From the NCBI GenBank assembly GCA_029260735.1, contig JAJDCR010000173.1:1-51678 (forward strand): 51,678 nucleotides of DNA, in the 5' to 3' direction. This DNA is from Planctomycetota bacterium (lineage in GTDB: Bacteria; Planctomycetota; Uabimicrobiia; Uabimicrobiales; Uabimicrobiaceae). Of this stretch, positions 26,801 to 35,461 are shown in pieces. How positions within the stretch are numbered: the first letter of the stretch is position 1; each line of letters starts with the position of its first letter. The notes below the pieces were generated by a model. It searched no databases. It saw nothing but the letters and a program-made list of their open reading frames with translations, and had not been told where the DNA came from. The translations under genes were made by a program, and so were the position numbers.

Positions 26801-29353
26801 TTGTTGTAAATTAGCGTATTGTAGACTGGCGTTTCTAAGGTCAGCATGATATAACTCAGCTTTGACTAGATTTGCATTTCGCAAATTACTTTTCCGCATT
26901 TTAGCTCCCCTGAGGTCTGCTATCCGAAGATTAACATTTTGTAAGTTCGCCTCCTCTAGGTTTGCCTTTTGAAGATCGGCACCTTGCAAGTTGGCATGCT
27001 GTAGGTTGATCCCTTGCAAATCAACACCGCCTAGCTGTACCCTAATGCCAGGGTTTTTTACTCTCCAATCGTTCCAAAACTCACACCCATTGTTTTCTTT
27101 TGCTGATTTAATAAGCAATTCGCATTGTTTTTCAATATTGTTGATGTAACCTTCAAAACTTTTCTCTCCCGAGACTATCTCTGCTGTAGAAACTGTACTA
27201 AAGTATATTCTAGAAATTTTCTGTAGTATGGCTTCTATGGGAATAAAGGCAAAAAAATCATCACTTGCAGACTTTGCAACATGACCAATAACTTCATTAT
27301 TTGAAACTAGTGTAGCTCCACGGATATCTATATTTCTACGTTTTAATCTATTTTTGTATAACTTGGATAACCTTATGTGGTTTTCTTCTACTTTTTTTAC
27401 CTTCCACATTTGAAATGTATTTTTGTTCTGGTAAAAATACATTTGCAAATCGTTAGAACTACTAGGTTGACCAGGAAACAAAACTGGTATATGATCATCA
27501 GAAATTATTAAGAAAGCGGACCATTGATCACCTTGCACAACAGTATCTGTAATAGAAATGTTATCCCAGGGAAATTTGCTACCTAGGGATTTAGCACTAA
27601 CGTTTTCTGCTACTACAATCAACCATCTTTGTTGTTCGAATTTTATGATATATGCAGGGAACCATTCCATAGAAACTTGTACCATACCAACAGATTCTTT
27701 TTGTAAGTAATCTTCGATATTTTGCAAAGAAAAATCATTTATAACTTCATTTGAAGGCAACTTGTTTTGAGCTAGAGAATTGCTTATTTCCCATTGTACA
27801 TTCCACAAGCTGTTAATATCTTTTTTCGTTTTAGCGTATGTTCTTACATAATCGTGAATTTCACGTACAAAATGAGGAGGAAATTTTGTAGCAAATATCG
27901 TTGTACTTCTTAACACTGATGCTATTTGCTTTTTAATAGAAAACAGACCATTCTCTTCTTCTTGTAGTAATCCTGAATAGTAAAGTTGAGCTTCGTGATA
28001 TAGTTGGGTGTAATCAGGAAGAACTTTTTTTTCTTTCAAGAATAGAAACAATAGATGTAGTAAAGTAGGGTCAAAAACTTTTAGAATTACGGTAAGGCAA
28101 GCTAAAATATAGGTAGGAGGAGAATTATTAATGATAGCTTCCCGTGCCCAAGTGTTTGAATTATCACCATCACTTTTTTTCCACAACTCTTTGATTTGTT
28201 CCTTTGTACCTTCATCTATTTTTGTGTAACAACGATTGGCTTGAGATTTCTGTTTTAGTTGGCTAAATCCTTTCATATCAGATGAGGCCACAAAAACATT
28301 ATCTAACCGGTCTGGTTTATCACTACCTTCTTCATAATGATTGATATCATCAAAATCGTCATCCTCTATGTAGCCTAAAGAAAAACCGAGAATAGTATTA
28401 CTAAGAAACCACTCAGGATGTGGATTTAGCCATATTAATTCACTATTTTTTGAAAATTTTTTGAAAAACTCTTCTGTTTGGTCTGTCATCCAACCTTGGC
28501 CTATACCATCTGTAAGAAGTATAGTTAGATGTCGTCCTATAAGAGGAGTTGAGTCTAAATGCTCAAACCATTCTTTTGTTGAAAATTCCTCTTCAGAGGA
28601 AAATTCACATTTCTCAATGTTTTCAAAAAAACCATAATTATATATTGTCTCTATAATTTCATCATACATGATGTTGTAGGGTGCCATTGTTGAATTCATA
28701 TCCCGCAACAATAATAGTGAAACATTTGAGTGTTTAGTCTGTTCAAACGTCTGTAGCCATATGCCAGTAATCGATTTTAGGCGGAAGATTTTAGAAATCG
28801 ATAATGGTCCTTGTCTCTTTTTATAATGGCTATAAGCTAAAGATTTCCATTCCATTCCCAACTTCAATTCAGAAAACACACGTGGTGGATATAAGGAAAA
28901 TGTTTGTGATGATTTTGAGTGAATTTCCAATGATGGTTGTTCTTCAGTAATAGGAGGAGAGATATCTTCGCACGGTTTTTTTGTTAAAGGCTCTTTTTGA
29001 GGACGACTTTTTTCTTCTACCTCTCTTGCGTTTTCTGAAAGATTTGAGGAGGCAGGAAAAGATGTTGTTTCTTTATTAGAAAAATCTATCACAATGGAAT
29101 TGCTTACTTTTTTGTAAGCCTGCGATAGTTGTTCGTGGTAGTAATTGCTATCTTCGCCACATATCCATAAGGCTTCTAGAATAATTAATGGATCAACTAA
29201 CGGGAACTTCTTGGTTGCCTGAATAAATTCAAGAATTTCTGGAATAGTAGGGTATTCATTTTCATGACTGAGGTTTGTACAGTATTCTTGATAGGTTTTT
29301 ACTGCAAAGTATATCTCTATATTTTGTATATGATCCATAGCTATTGCCACCAT
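23789..29353 (-). CDS. Giant vWA - pentapeptide-repeat - FGE-like protein of the conflict system
   Basis: 1,854 aa. Residues about 160-340 form a vWA domain (SAV_2336-like) with a changed metal site LLLLRDMNSTM and LLTDGIGQGW. A helical region follows (350-560), then a beta-rich part (570-730). Three pentapeptide-repeat blocks (about 786-1004, 1051-1204, 1294-1434; ADLQGANLQ type) form right-handed beta helices, separated by short inserts around MNWWMTSDEN and VVWWNKE-like Trp motifs. The last 210 residues are a formylglycine-enzyme/sulfatase-modifying type domain (GIYDILGNVWEWCED, GFRVVLG). vWA partners of MoxR ATPases act as adaptors. The gene overlaps MoxR by 1 nt and LanB by 32 nt. Confidence 0.85.
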   Translation of the reverse strand: MVAIAMDHIQNIEIYFAVKTYQEYCTNLSHENEYPTIPEILEFIQATKKFPLVDPLIILEALWICGEDSNYYHEQLSQAYKKVSNSIVIDFSNKETTSFPASSNLSENAREVEEKSRPQKEPLTKKPCEDISPPITEEQPSLEIHSKSSQTFSLYPPRVFSELKLGMEWKSLAYSHYKKRQGPLSISKIFRLKSITGIWLQTFEQTKHSNVSLLLLRDMNSTMAPYNIMYDEIIETIYNYGFFENIEKCEFSSEEEFSTKEWFEHLDSTPLIGRHLTILLTDGIGQGWMTDQTEEFFKKFSKNSELIWLNPHPEWFLSNTILGFSLGYIEDDDFDDINHYEEGSDKPDRLDNVFVASSDMKGFSQLKQKSQANRCYTKIDEGTKEQIKELWKKSDGDNSNTWAREAIINNSPPTYILACLTVILKVFDPTLLHLLFLFLKEKKVLPDYTQLYHEAQLYYSGLLQEEENGLFSIKKQIASVLRSTTIFATKFPPHFVREIHDYVRTYAKTKKDINSLWNVQWEISNSLAQNKLPSNEVINDFSLQNIEDYLQKESVGMVQVSMEWFPAYIIKFEQQRWLIVVAENVSAKSLGSKFPWDNISITDTVVQGDQWSAFLIISDDHIPVLFPGQPSSSNDLQMYFYQNKNTFQMWKVKKVEENHIRLSKLYKNRLKRRNIDIRGATLVSNNEVIGHVAKSASDDFFAFIPIEAILQKISRIYFSTVSTAEIVSGEKSFEGYINNIEKQCELLIKSAKENNGCEFWNDWRVKNPGIRVQLGGVDLQGINLQHANLQGADLQKANLEEANLQNVNLRIADLRGAKMRKSNLRNANLVKAELYHADLRNASLQYANLQQAYMREVDLQDSDLRDTKLQKASMEGAKLQKTNMRGANLQSTNLKIADLRGANLQKSDLRKANLIKAQLYDADLQDANLEGADIVDADLQSTNLQRVNLQNTTLRGSNLRNANLQDANLQNTDLCAVNLQDANLENIKLQGSYLIQTNLLHAKHITLDKILSCNSIENVIGLPLPLMFEIRKQRPELMNWWMTSDENIELKGFYLQGASLEKADLQGADLRDSNMQYAKLQGSNLEKAQLERAILKEANLEGAILRAANLQKTSLQKANLREAHLQMAYLPEANLEKANLQGAKLEHTYLEKINLREANLREANLLGANLEEANLKDANLQDSNLLGTNLQDANLQNAAVTPLQISLCKKIEGIMFLSKEFLAEVKKENAELMVWWNKEMVKEIKEEWTGRWVESSSIEQYNLLKKSSRENNGCRAWNLWRIENSDTPIKLQHFDFYQCNLQETNLQEANLKKADFREADLRKANFTKANLQNADLKMANLEITNLQDADLRRTHLYQANLQGANLQRAELLGAYLKEADLQDANLENANLERADLLAANLHGANLKETNLQNANLERGNLYKADLQGTCIENTLFIDTKVTPLQISECQQIKDARFLSKEFLYEVKKLNPKAMDWWKGDMIQEIDEDSVFADESGWTGHWLQKDLSKMRWLLIHRYTDDKSNETYLKSLNEKTKIFFIQLMQDDGILNQNSQLTSHGQDLLEKIKDDNKWNQMLESDEWKEKSDVSLVLEKDIRNWFSITWQDPLAVIDKFFDKKSSENSSIKEYKHKKTRMDFVLLPGNSKVKPFLMSKHLVTQEVWGNVMKNNPSHFKQANHPTETVNWYECQRFCSEVKLFLPLTNEWDYACKGGDDQNFYYGNEKKYCWYDENSEQTTRPVGKKAPNPFGIYDILGNVWEWCEDFLIDTENHIKNLEISTWFQNWPVEDKNNLKKDKQQRAYRGSSFKQRKAYFLYPGGGLPKRGYENLGFRVVLGPISHEKYKDLVIKHEKHFNIPNT

Positions 29354-30465
29354 TATCTACTTTTTGGAGGAAGAATGCCTTCTTTTTTTATTTTTTCATC
29401 AAACTTATGTCTGCTTGCAAGCACCCAATCTATAAGATAGCTAGTGGGAGTATTCTTGTAATCAAAATGATCTAGTGCCTCACGAATTTCTTTAGTGTTA
29501 AAATGATTTTGAGAATCACGATTACAATTGAGCGTTTTGGCTATAATATCAAAAAGCTTTTCCTCGTCAGAGTGTAGCTCTTCTGTTTTAAAATGAATAC
29601 AACGACGATAAAAGGCATTAGACATTTGTCGCTGGCGATTACTAGTAATTATGACAATAGGCGGGATTCCCCCTTTCATAATTCCCTTTTTAATTTCGGC
29701 TCCCTCCTTGCAAGGATGATCTTCGGCTTTTTCATAGTAACCAAAATCCAACATTTTTACTTTTGACTCTTTTTCGTTATGAATTTGCAACTCAGGTATA
29801 TTAAAAGAAAACTCTTCTAATTCATGAAGAAGTTGATCGGGAAAATCTATATCAGATTTATCAATTTCATCGATTAAGAGAACTCGTGGTAATCCTTTAT
29901 GAGAAAGTGCTGTTCCCAATGGTCCTAACGAAATAAAAGAGGAAACAGATTTGATGGCCGCTGATTTTTCGTCACTTGGATCATTAGAAACTTGCTCTAG
30001 AATATTTCCATTCTTACGAGACATTTCTCGAAGATACTGTTTCTCCTGCAAGAATTGTAAACGTCCGATGGCATCATAGCGATATAGCCCTTCCTCGATA
30101 GTAGAAGTAGAACGAATAGGCCACTTGAGTACTGGCCCAAGTTGTAATTCCCAGGCAATACTATATGCTAAGGACGTTTTTCCCGTTCCAGGATTTCCTG
30201 TCAAAAGTAATGGACGTTTTAATAGGAGTGCTAGATTTACCATTTGCGCTAATTTTTCACCCGCACAATAGAAACTACCTATCCCATAGTCAACACTTCC
30301 ATCTGGAATTTTATATTCTCCAGCCTTGAAATCATTTGTTTCATTGCTAAATTTGTTTGCTAAACGCACTGGGACTTCTTGGAAATATTTACTCATTCTT
30401 TCTTCTAGATTTTTGCATCTAAAACCTTTACCTTCGTAAATCATATAATCTATAGCAGTATTCAT
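29353..30465 (-). CDS. MoxR-type AAA+ ATPase of the conflict system
   Basis: A 370-aa AAA+ protein. Walker A GNPGTGKTS lies near residue 88, Walker B VLLIDEIDKSD near 192, and the sensor/arginine-finger region IITSNRQRQMSNAFYRRC follows. The last part has a MoxR lid (SYLIDWVLASRHKFDE). MoxR ATPases remodel partners together with vWA proteins. I chose the ATG with GGAG upstream rather than the earlier TTG. It lies between the VMAP gene (19 bp) and the vWA giant (1-nt overlap), the standard ternary arrangement. Confidence 0.9.
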   Translation of the reverse strand: MNTAIDYMIYEGKGFRCKNLEERMSKYFQEVPVRLANKFSNETNDFKAGEYKIPDGSVDYGIGSFYCAGEKLAQMVNLALLLKRPLLLTGNPGTGKTSLAYSIAWELQLGPVLKWPIRSTSTIEEGLYRYDAIGRLQFLQEKQYLREMSRKNGNILEQVSNDPSDEKSAAIKSVSSFISLGPLGTALSHKGLPRVLLIDEIDKSDIDFPDQLLHELEEFSFNIPELQIHNEKESKVKMLDFGYYEKAEDHPCKEGAEIKKGIMKGGIPPIVIITSNRQRQMSNAFYRRCIHFKTEELHSDEEKLFDIIAKTLNCNRDSQNHFNTKEIREALDHFDYKNTPTSYLIDWVLASRHKFDEKIKKEGILPPKSR

Positions 30466-30484
30466 TAAATTCTCCAAAAGCGAT

Positions 30485-31588
30485 CTATCCTTTTTTAATT
30501 CCTTGGGCGAATGGTAACCTTTGCTGCGGGTTGGCTGAATGTTCTATATCGACAAAGAATAAATCGTGTATTATACAGCAATCAAAGTTTTCTTTTAAGC
30601 CTATCAAATCCTCGCTTATGTTATTAGAGTTATTCATCAGCTCATCATAGTGCTCTTTTAGTTTTTGTTCACAGTTAGAACTAGAACGATGACAAATGAA
30701 GGGTTGTCCTTTCTTTCGCAATAAATTGAAAATTTTTCGTAGGTTCAAAATTTGTGTTTTATTATGTTGTAAAAAAAGCAACTTAGGTGGTTTAAGTAAA
30801 ATTTTTTTTAAGTTTTCAATATCGTTTTTACCATTACAATAAAAATACGAAGGACTGACTTCCTCGGTTCGGCACGTGTTTTTTCGACGAAACATGTTAA
30901 TTTTCACTAAATAGATGCTGAATAATTCCCCATCTTGAAGCACAATTTGTTCAAAAGGTACTCCAAGAAGCTTACTAGGAAGCACAAACTTGATGGTGTC
31001 AACATCGTCGTAGTCATAGTTAGAATCAGCAAGATAAGCAGGCAAATTTTCTAGATAATATTGAAGAATTTTAATAGAATCGGATTTTGATAAATTTTCT
31101 CGTGATTCTAGTAAGGAAGGTAACCTATTCCATTCTTCCCAAACATCTATATCAAAACAAATTTCCCTTGGCGCGTTTTTCCACTCTTTGCCATTTATCT
31201 CTGCTTGATAAAGTTTTCCATCTCCATTAAATCGTAAGCATAAGCAAACTTCATTTTTATTTTCAAGAGCTTCGTTCACATTCTCTAGATTGGGATCTTG
31301 TAGATCAATTTCTCGTATGTCTGTTTCTTTCTGCTCAATAGATTTTAAATGTTTTGCGAACTCTATATTGGTACGCTCATCTTCTTTTAGTGCTGTAAGC
31401 AAACGTTTTTGTTTTTCTTCAGTTAGACATCTCTCGAAGATTAAATTAATTTTTTGAGATTTTGCCATTTGGTCTGCAAAATCACTTGCAATATCAGGGA
31501 GATGGTCCTGGCAAAACCCCACTAGTGTGTCATTGTCTAAAGTTTCTAGAGTTTTACGAATGGCAGAAATAGGAAAATTTAATAGCAT
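30485..31588 (-). CDS. EAD - VMAP-C protein of the ternary conflict system
   Basis: A 367-aa protein. Residues 1-85 are a death-like effector-associated domain (AIRKTLETLDNDTLVGFC, KINLIFERCLTEEKQKRLL) almost the same as the C-terminal domain of the trypsin-like protein encoded just upstream. From about 150 to the end the sequence fits the VMAP C-terminal domain (FVLPSKLLGVPFEQIVL, IYLVKINMFRRK, FICHRSS, QRLPFAQGIKKG). VMAP proteins are the third component of vWA-MoxR-VMAP systems and are thought to be scaffolds or inhibitors. A shared EAD predicts direct binding to the trypsin effector. Confidence 0.8.
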   Translation of the reverse strand: MLLNFPISAIRKTLETLDNDTLVGFCQDHLPDIASDFADQMAKSQKINLIFERCLTEEKQKRLLTALKEDERTNIEFAKHLKSIEQKETDIREIDLQDPNLENVNEALENKNEVCLCLRFNGDGKLYQAEINGKEWKNAPREICFDIDVWEEWNRLPSLLESRENLSKSDSIKILQYYLENLPAYLADSNYDYDDVDTIKFVLPSKLLGVPFEQIVLQDGELFSIYLVKINMFRRKNTCRTEEVSPSYFYCNGKNDIENLKKILLKPPKLLFLQHNKTQILNLRKIFNLLRKKGQPFICHRSSSNCEQKLKEHYDELMNNSNNISEDLIGLKENFDCCIIHDLFFVDIEHSANPQQRLPFAQGIKKG

Positions 31589-31594
31589 ATCAAG

Positions 31595-33121
31595 TTAGTC
31601 TCTAAAATGTTTTGCAAATTCTTGACTGGTACGCTCATCTTCTGTTATTGCTTCAAGTAAACGTTTCTGTTTTTCTTCGGTTAAACATCTCTGGAAAATA
31701 AAATTAATTTTTGCAGGTCGTGTCATTTGATCCGCAAAATCAATTGCAGTATCAGAGAGATAATCCCAGCAAAACCCCACTAGAGTCTCATCGTCTAAAG
31801 TTTCTAGAGTTTTACGAATGGCTGGGATAGGGAATTTTGGTTTGTGCATTTCCTCTTTATTTAGGCTTTTTGCATTGTTAGATGAAGATTTATTTCTTGT
31901 AAAACTTTCCCTTTGATTTTGTATATTCGTGGGTTCTTGTGTTTCATTAATTTGTTCTTGGATATTTTTTTGTTTTGGTGGGCTAATTTTTAGAAGATTG
32001 TATCGCTCTTGAAAATCTTGGTGGTTTGGCAGTTTACTTTGGTAAGCAGAAATTAAGATCCTAACTTCGTCTTTTCTTTCAAAATAGTTGATTACCTCAT
32101 CACAAATATTTTCTTTTTTCTCTTCCGTAAGTAGATAGCTTTCTCCTCGTATAATCTTTAGTAACTCGGGGTCATTAGGAATTACTACTGTTATATCTTT
32201 CTCGATAGGAGATGAAAGGAGAAGATCTTGTAGGTCACGTATCCTTCCTAGAGAATTTACCATTGCTTTTCTTAAACTAAGCTGTTGAGATCCAGTTAAT
32301 TTCAAGTTTACTTCCTCCAAAGTCAAATCATTTTTAGTAGAATCTGGAACTAGCTCTTCTTTGTGTGCTTTCGTAGTACTTACCTTTTGGTCGATCGAAA
32401 TACTCGGTAGCGACTTCTGTGCGTTGAGCTCTTCTTGGTGTGGATCTTCTTCTACAGGATTTTCTCTTTTGATAACATCTGCAATTATTTCATGGTAAAG
32501 TAATGTGGCTTGTACATAATTCCCGCCTTTGTTATTTCCATTTACCCAAAAAGTTGAGTCTGGCAATTTTGTAATAGTTCCTAAGAGCTTACCATCCTTG
32601 AAAACTCCACCTCCACTAAATCCAGATAAACAACTAGCTAAAAAAGTAACATGTTGAGGTGTAGAGTCTGTTGCCGGAGCGATATTGATAACCTTTCCGA
32701 CTTGCAACATCTTGTTTCTTATTGAGTGGTTGTAAACTAGATACTCTAATGAATCATTTTCTATGGAAGTTGTACAGATTTTCAATGCTGGGAAAGAAAA
32801 CTTTTGGTGTTTGACTCGTATCAAAAAGAGATCTAACATCTTTAGTGTTTTATAAGTTTTGGTAGCATCGTATTGATCTGTCTCTTCCTCAAACTCTTTC
32901 GCAGGTTTAAAGTAAGTTTCTACATTCATATCATTGTACTTGATATCAATCCAAGATTTTCCATTTGGTATCCACAACGTTTTTGGTAACCGCGGGCCAT
33001 TCTTGCTGAAAAAATTGTGGTAAGCAGAGAGTATTAAGCCTTGATTGGAGACAATTATTCCCGAAGAGTTTCCGCCTCCGTCATACTCAATACGCACTAA
33101 TCTATCTAGTAGTTCGCCCAT
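31595..33121 (-). CDS. Trypsin-like protease effector with two effector-associated domains
   Basis: A 508-aa protein. Residues 1-215 form a trypsin-like protease: His in LILSAYHNF (about 34), Asp in MLDLFLIRV (about 95) and the serine in GFSGGGVF (about 170). Residues about 268-377 are one EAD (LTGSQQLSLRKAMVNSLGRI ... KLPNHQDF) that recurs in the STAND protein at 38698. Residues about 427-507 are a second, death-like EAD (AIRKTLETLDDETLVGFC) shared with the VMAP protein. There is no signal peptide, so it would act in the cytoplasm, as expected for a suicidal or regulatory protease. It is 5 bp from the gene upstream. Confidence 0.85.
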   Translation of the reverse strand: MGELLDRLVRIEYDGGGNSSGIIVSNQGLILSAYHNFFSKNGPRLPKTLWIPNGKSWIDIKYNDMNVETYFKPAKEFEEETDQYDATKTYKTLKMLDLFLIRVKHQKFSFPALKICTTSIENDSLEYLVYNHSIRNKMLQVGKVINIAPATDSTPQHVTFLASCLSGFSGGGVFKDGKLLGTITKLPDSTFWVNGNNKGGNYVQATLLYHEIIADVIKRENPVEEDPHQEELNAQKSLPSISIDQKVSTTKAHKEELVPDSTKNDLTLEEVNLKLTGSQQLSLRKAMVNSLGRIRDLQDLLLSSPIEKDITVVIPNDPELLKIIRGESYLLTEEKKENICDEVINYFERKDEVRILISAYQSKLPNHQDFQERYNLLKISPPKQKNIQEQINETQEPTNIQNQRESFTRNKSSSNNAKSLNKEEMHKPKFPIPAIRKTLETLDDETLVGFCWDYLSDTAIDFADQMTRPAKINFIFQRCLTEEKQKRLLEAITEDERTSQEFAKHFRD

Positions 33122-33126
33122 AGAGT

Positions 33127-34272
33127 TTACTCGCTAACAAGGATCTTTTTTATTTGATCAAGTGCCTCTTTTTTTGTATCTGTTTCCTCACTCCAATCAA
33201 ACCACCTAGCTTGATACTTTTCATCGTCGGAAAGTAACCGTTTACGTAGAAATTTTCCAATACCATTTAGTAGATCTATATAATTACAGGGACTTTCATA
33301 TTCTGTCCACTGGCTTGGTTTGAATTTTTGTAGCTTAGGAGAGAATTCTTTTAAATCTTTGATAAAAAATTTATTAACGAAAAACAGTGTTGTTTCTTCC
33401 CCCAATTGACATCGTATCATACTGTTATCAGGAGAATGGTCTTTATGATCTAAGTAAGCATGCTCAGGGTTAGTCATTCCCTGGTGTGCAGGTAAATCTT
33501 GAGCCATGTGAATAGTTATTCCCATATAGAATAGGAATTTTTGGAAATCAGGGCTATTTTCTTCTAGAGCGGATTTTGCAAGTTTGATTTGTTTGTGAAG
33601 AAGTGTTTGGTATTTTTTTTTGTCTTCTTCTGGGTCAGAAGGGAGATAGCTCTCATTTACAGTAGATTGAGCATGATATCTAAGATCTTCAAAGTAGATT
33701 AAATCGGGAAGGCGAGAAGCTCTAGAAATGCAGTTGATTAGATTGCTATTTAGCAGAGGATTGCCTTTATCGTCTTTTAACTCCTCAAGAACCTTTTTAG
33801 TGATTTCAAAATGACCGGGGACATCAGCTCTTTTGGCGCAGCCTAAAATACCTGGTCCACCTGGCTTGTATACATGACCACCAACAGTTGCTGTGTCTTC
33901 ACTACGAAGAAACAAATCTATATCTTTTTCTGGAGTCTCATTCATGAACATTTCGCACCACGCTAGATGTTCATTTAGTTCTTCTTCTACAACTATTCTT
34001 TTTGCATTAATCAGATCAGAAACTTTATTAACCCATCCAGATGCAGCCATTTTGTTTTCAGCTACTCCTAAAATTTCTTTTTCACCGAGATACTCTACTG
34101 TTATTTCACCAGTCTCTTCCGAAAATGAAAAGTTGATGTCTTCTGGATCAACTACAGCCCCTTCATGAAAGAATACACTTCCTGTTTCTTTATCTACACA
34201 GATAAAAGATTTAGTAGACTCTGTATCCAAGAATAATCCATAATCTTTTTCTTCTACTGTTAGTTTTTCCAT
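33127..34272 (-). CDS. Zinc-dependent phospholipase C-like protein, putative effector
   Basis: A 381-aa protein. An all-helical C-terminal part (from about 150) has PGHFEITKKVLEEL, SRLPDLIYFEDLRYHA, ITIHMAQDLPAHQG and YLDHKDHS. The spaced His and Asp residues are those of the zinc phospholipase C / S1-P1 nuclease fold. The first 130 residues look like a beta-rich recognition part (TESTKSFICVDKETGSVFF). No signal peptide, so it acts inside the cell; membrane lipid or nucleic acid could be the target. Starts within the stop of the upstream gene (TAATG) and ends 5 bp before the protease gene. Confidence 0.65.
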   Translation of the reverse strand: MEKLTVEEKDYGLFLDTESTKSFICVDKETGSVFFHEGAVVDPEDINFSFSEETGEITVEYLGEKEILGVAENKMAASGWVNKVSDLINAKRIVVEEELNEHLAWCEMFMNETPEKDIDLFLRSEDTATVGGHVYKPGGPGILGCAKRADVPGHFEITKKVLEELKDDKGNPLLNSNLINCISRASRLPDLIYFEDLRYHAQSTVNESYLPSDPEEDKKKYQTLLHKQIKLAKSALEENSPDFQKFLFYMGITIHMAQDLPAHQGMTNPEHAYLDHKDHSPDNSMIRCQLGEETTLFFVNKFFIKDLKEFSPKLQKFKPSQWTEYESPCNYIDLLNGIGKFLRKRLLSDDEKYQARWFDWSEETDTKKEALDQIKKILVSE

Positions 34273-34766
34273 TACGGTTTATACTCCCTAAGAGCTATTG
34301 TCATCAGACCCACTCTTCCTTGTCGAACTCTTGGCAGAGGATTATATTCTGTTATGAATTTGTTAATCGTGTCAACAGCCCAAAGAACACAGTTATAGCA
34401 GTGATGATCGTCTGGATTAAAAGAGTACAAGCCTTCTTGTCTTGGCCTAGTATCCATTTCTATTTTTTCTTGTTGATACTTAGGGATTTGCCATTGTGCA
34501 GGAATTATTCTTTCTGGCAACTCTTCTGCTAACCTTCTACCACTGATATCATTTTTTATATAACCTGAGACAGTATTATCAAATAGATAATCTCTCCATT
34601 TTGAACGATGCCTATACTCTTTTGGTAAATCTTTTAGCTTAAAGTAAAACCCACTATAGTGCTTTTCTTCTGTAGCAACGCTTTCCCAATAAAGGGTCAT
34701 GTGTCCAGGGTCATTAGGATCTTCTTCTTCGTCTCTACACCTAAGTAGAACTCCTGTTTTCATCAT
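34272..34766 (-). CDS. Conserved-looking protein with Cys/His motif, first gene of the operon
   Basis: A 164-aa soluble protein beginning MMKTGVLLRCRDEEEDPND. I chose the ATG with GGAAGG about 10 nt upstream, not the earlier TTG. The C-terminal part has FNPDDHHCYNCVLWAVDTIN, a Cys with nearby His and Asp that could be a catalytic centre of a papain-like peptidase or amidase, though a full triad is not evident. Overlaps the next gene by 1 nt. I do not recognise the family; its place as first gene of the conflict operon suggests an effector or sensor. Confidence 0.5.
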   Translation of the reverse strand: MMKTGVLLRCRDEEEDPNDPGHMTLYWESVATEEKHYSGFYFKLKDLPKEYRHRSKWRDYLFDNTVSGYIKNDISGRRLAEELPERIIPAQWQIPKYQQEKIEMDTRPRQEGLYSFNPDDHHCYNCVLWAVDTINKFITEYNPLPRVRQGRVGLMTIALREYKP

Positions 34767-34856
34767 TTTATTCACCCTTCCCAAATTATAGCTTAATTTA
34801 CTGTAGAGTTGCTAAATTTAAACTGAAATCGATAATTTTTTGCTAAATACTTTTAT

Positions 34857-34928
34857 TCATACTAGCAAAAAAGTGGCACTTTCGTCAATCTTACGAGTAG
34901 TAAAAATTCGCTTATCGAGATGAGTGCT
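34857..34928 (-). other. Coding remnant upstream of the conflict operon
   Basis: A frame reads FTTRKIDESATFLLV and a stop. The same peptide pattern (FTIRKIDESNTQLLIYD) occurs upstream of the EAD-STAND gene at about 40.4 kb. At DNA level ACTTTCGTCAATCTTACG is shared (34878-34895 and 40408-40425). So both operons begin next to a fragment of the same unrecognised gene. The remainder of 34929-35067 shows nothing I can support. Confidence 0.4.
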
Positions 34929-35067
34929 TTATTTAGAAGCGAGCAAATTTGTGAAGATGGCAAAATAATGAGGTTAATTTAGGAGTAATCCTTGAATATT
35001 TTCTGTGAGGACAAGTAGAGAAAAAGCGTAATCGTGGAGGAAAACGATTTAGGATAAATAATAAAAA

Positions 35068-35400
35068 TCATATTATTTTCAATAGGAGGAAAATGTGGAT
35101 GCTGAGAGATACGCAAAGTACTAACAGAACTAGATAAGCCAATGATGGAGCGCAAGTGATATATTGGAGTAAGCAGCAAGGCTTATTGAGATTAGTAAGC
35201 CTTATTTGTATAGGATACTGCAGAGAAAGAGGAGACGATGCAGGAAGATCTTGGAGAAAATTAGTTTTGTTGCTGTTATAAGATAGTTTTTTTGATTGAT
35301 CTACGAATATCTCTTGTGTCATAAGTGGAGAAAACACAACACGAAGAGTTTCTAAACAAAAAAGCATGAAAAATAATAAACTATTGAGGTGGAAGATCAT
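35068..35400 (-). CDS. Possible small membrane protein
   Basis: 110 codons with a hydrophobic start (LNSLLFFMLFCLETLRVVF) and a C-terminal membrane helix (LAYLVLLVLCVSLSIHIFLL). The middle is polar and Ser-rich. No ribosome binding site stands out and other frames overlap, so this may be chance. It lies between the conflict operon and two short peptide genes. Confidence 0.3.
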   Translation of the reverse strand: MIFHLNSLLFFMLFCLETLRVVFSPLMTQEIFVDQSKKLSYNSNKTNFLQDLPASSPLSLQYPIQIRLTNLNKPCCLLQYITCAPSLAYLVLLVLCVSLSIHIFLLLKII

Positions 35401-35461
35401 TTGGACAAATAGTGGGTTTGTAAATACGTTTCCCTTAATCTTCCACTATTTCCTTATTTTC

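Noticed and set aside
34979..35179. 66-codon frame on the minus strand
   Set aside because: Overlaps another possible small membrane gene in a different frame and has no recognisable feature.
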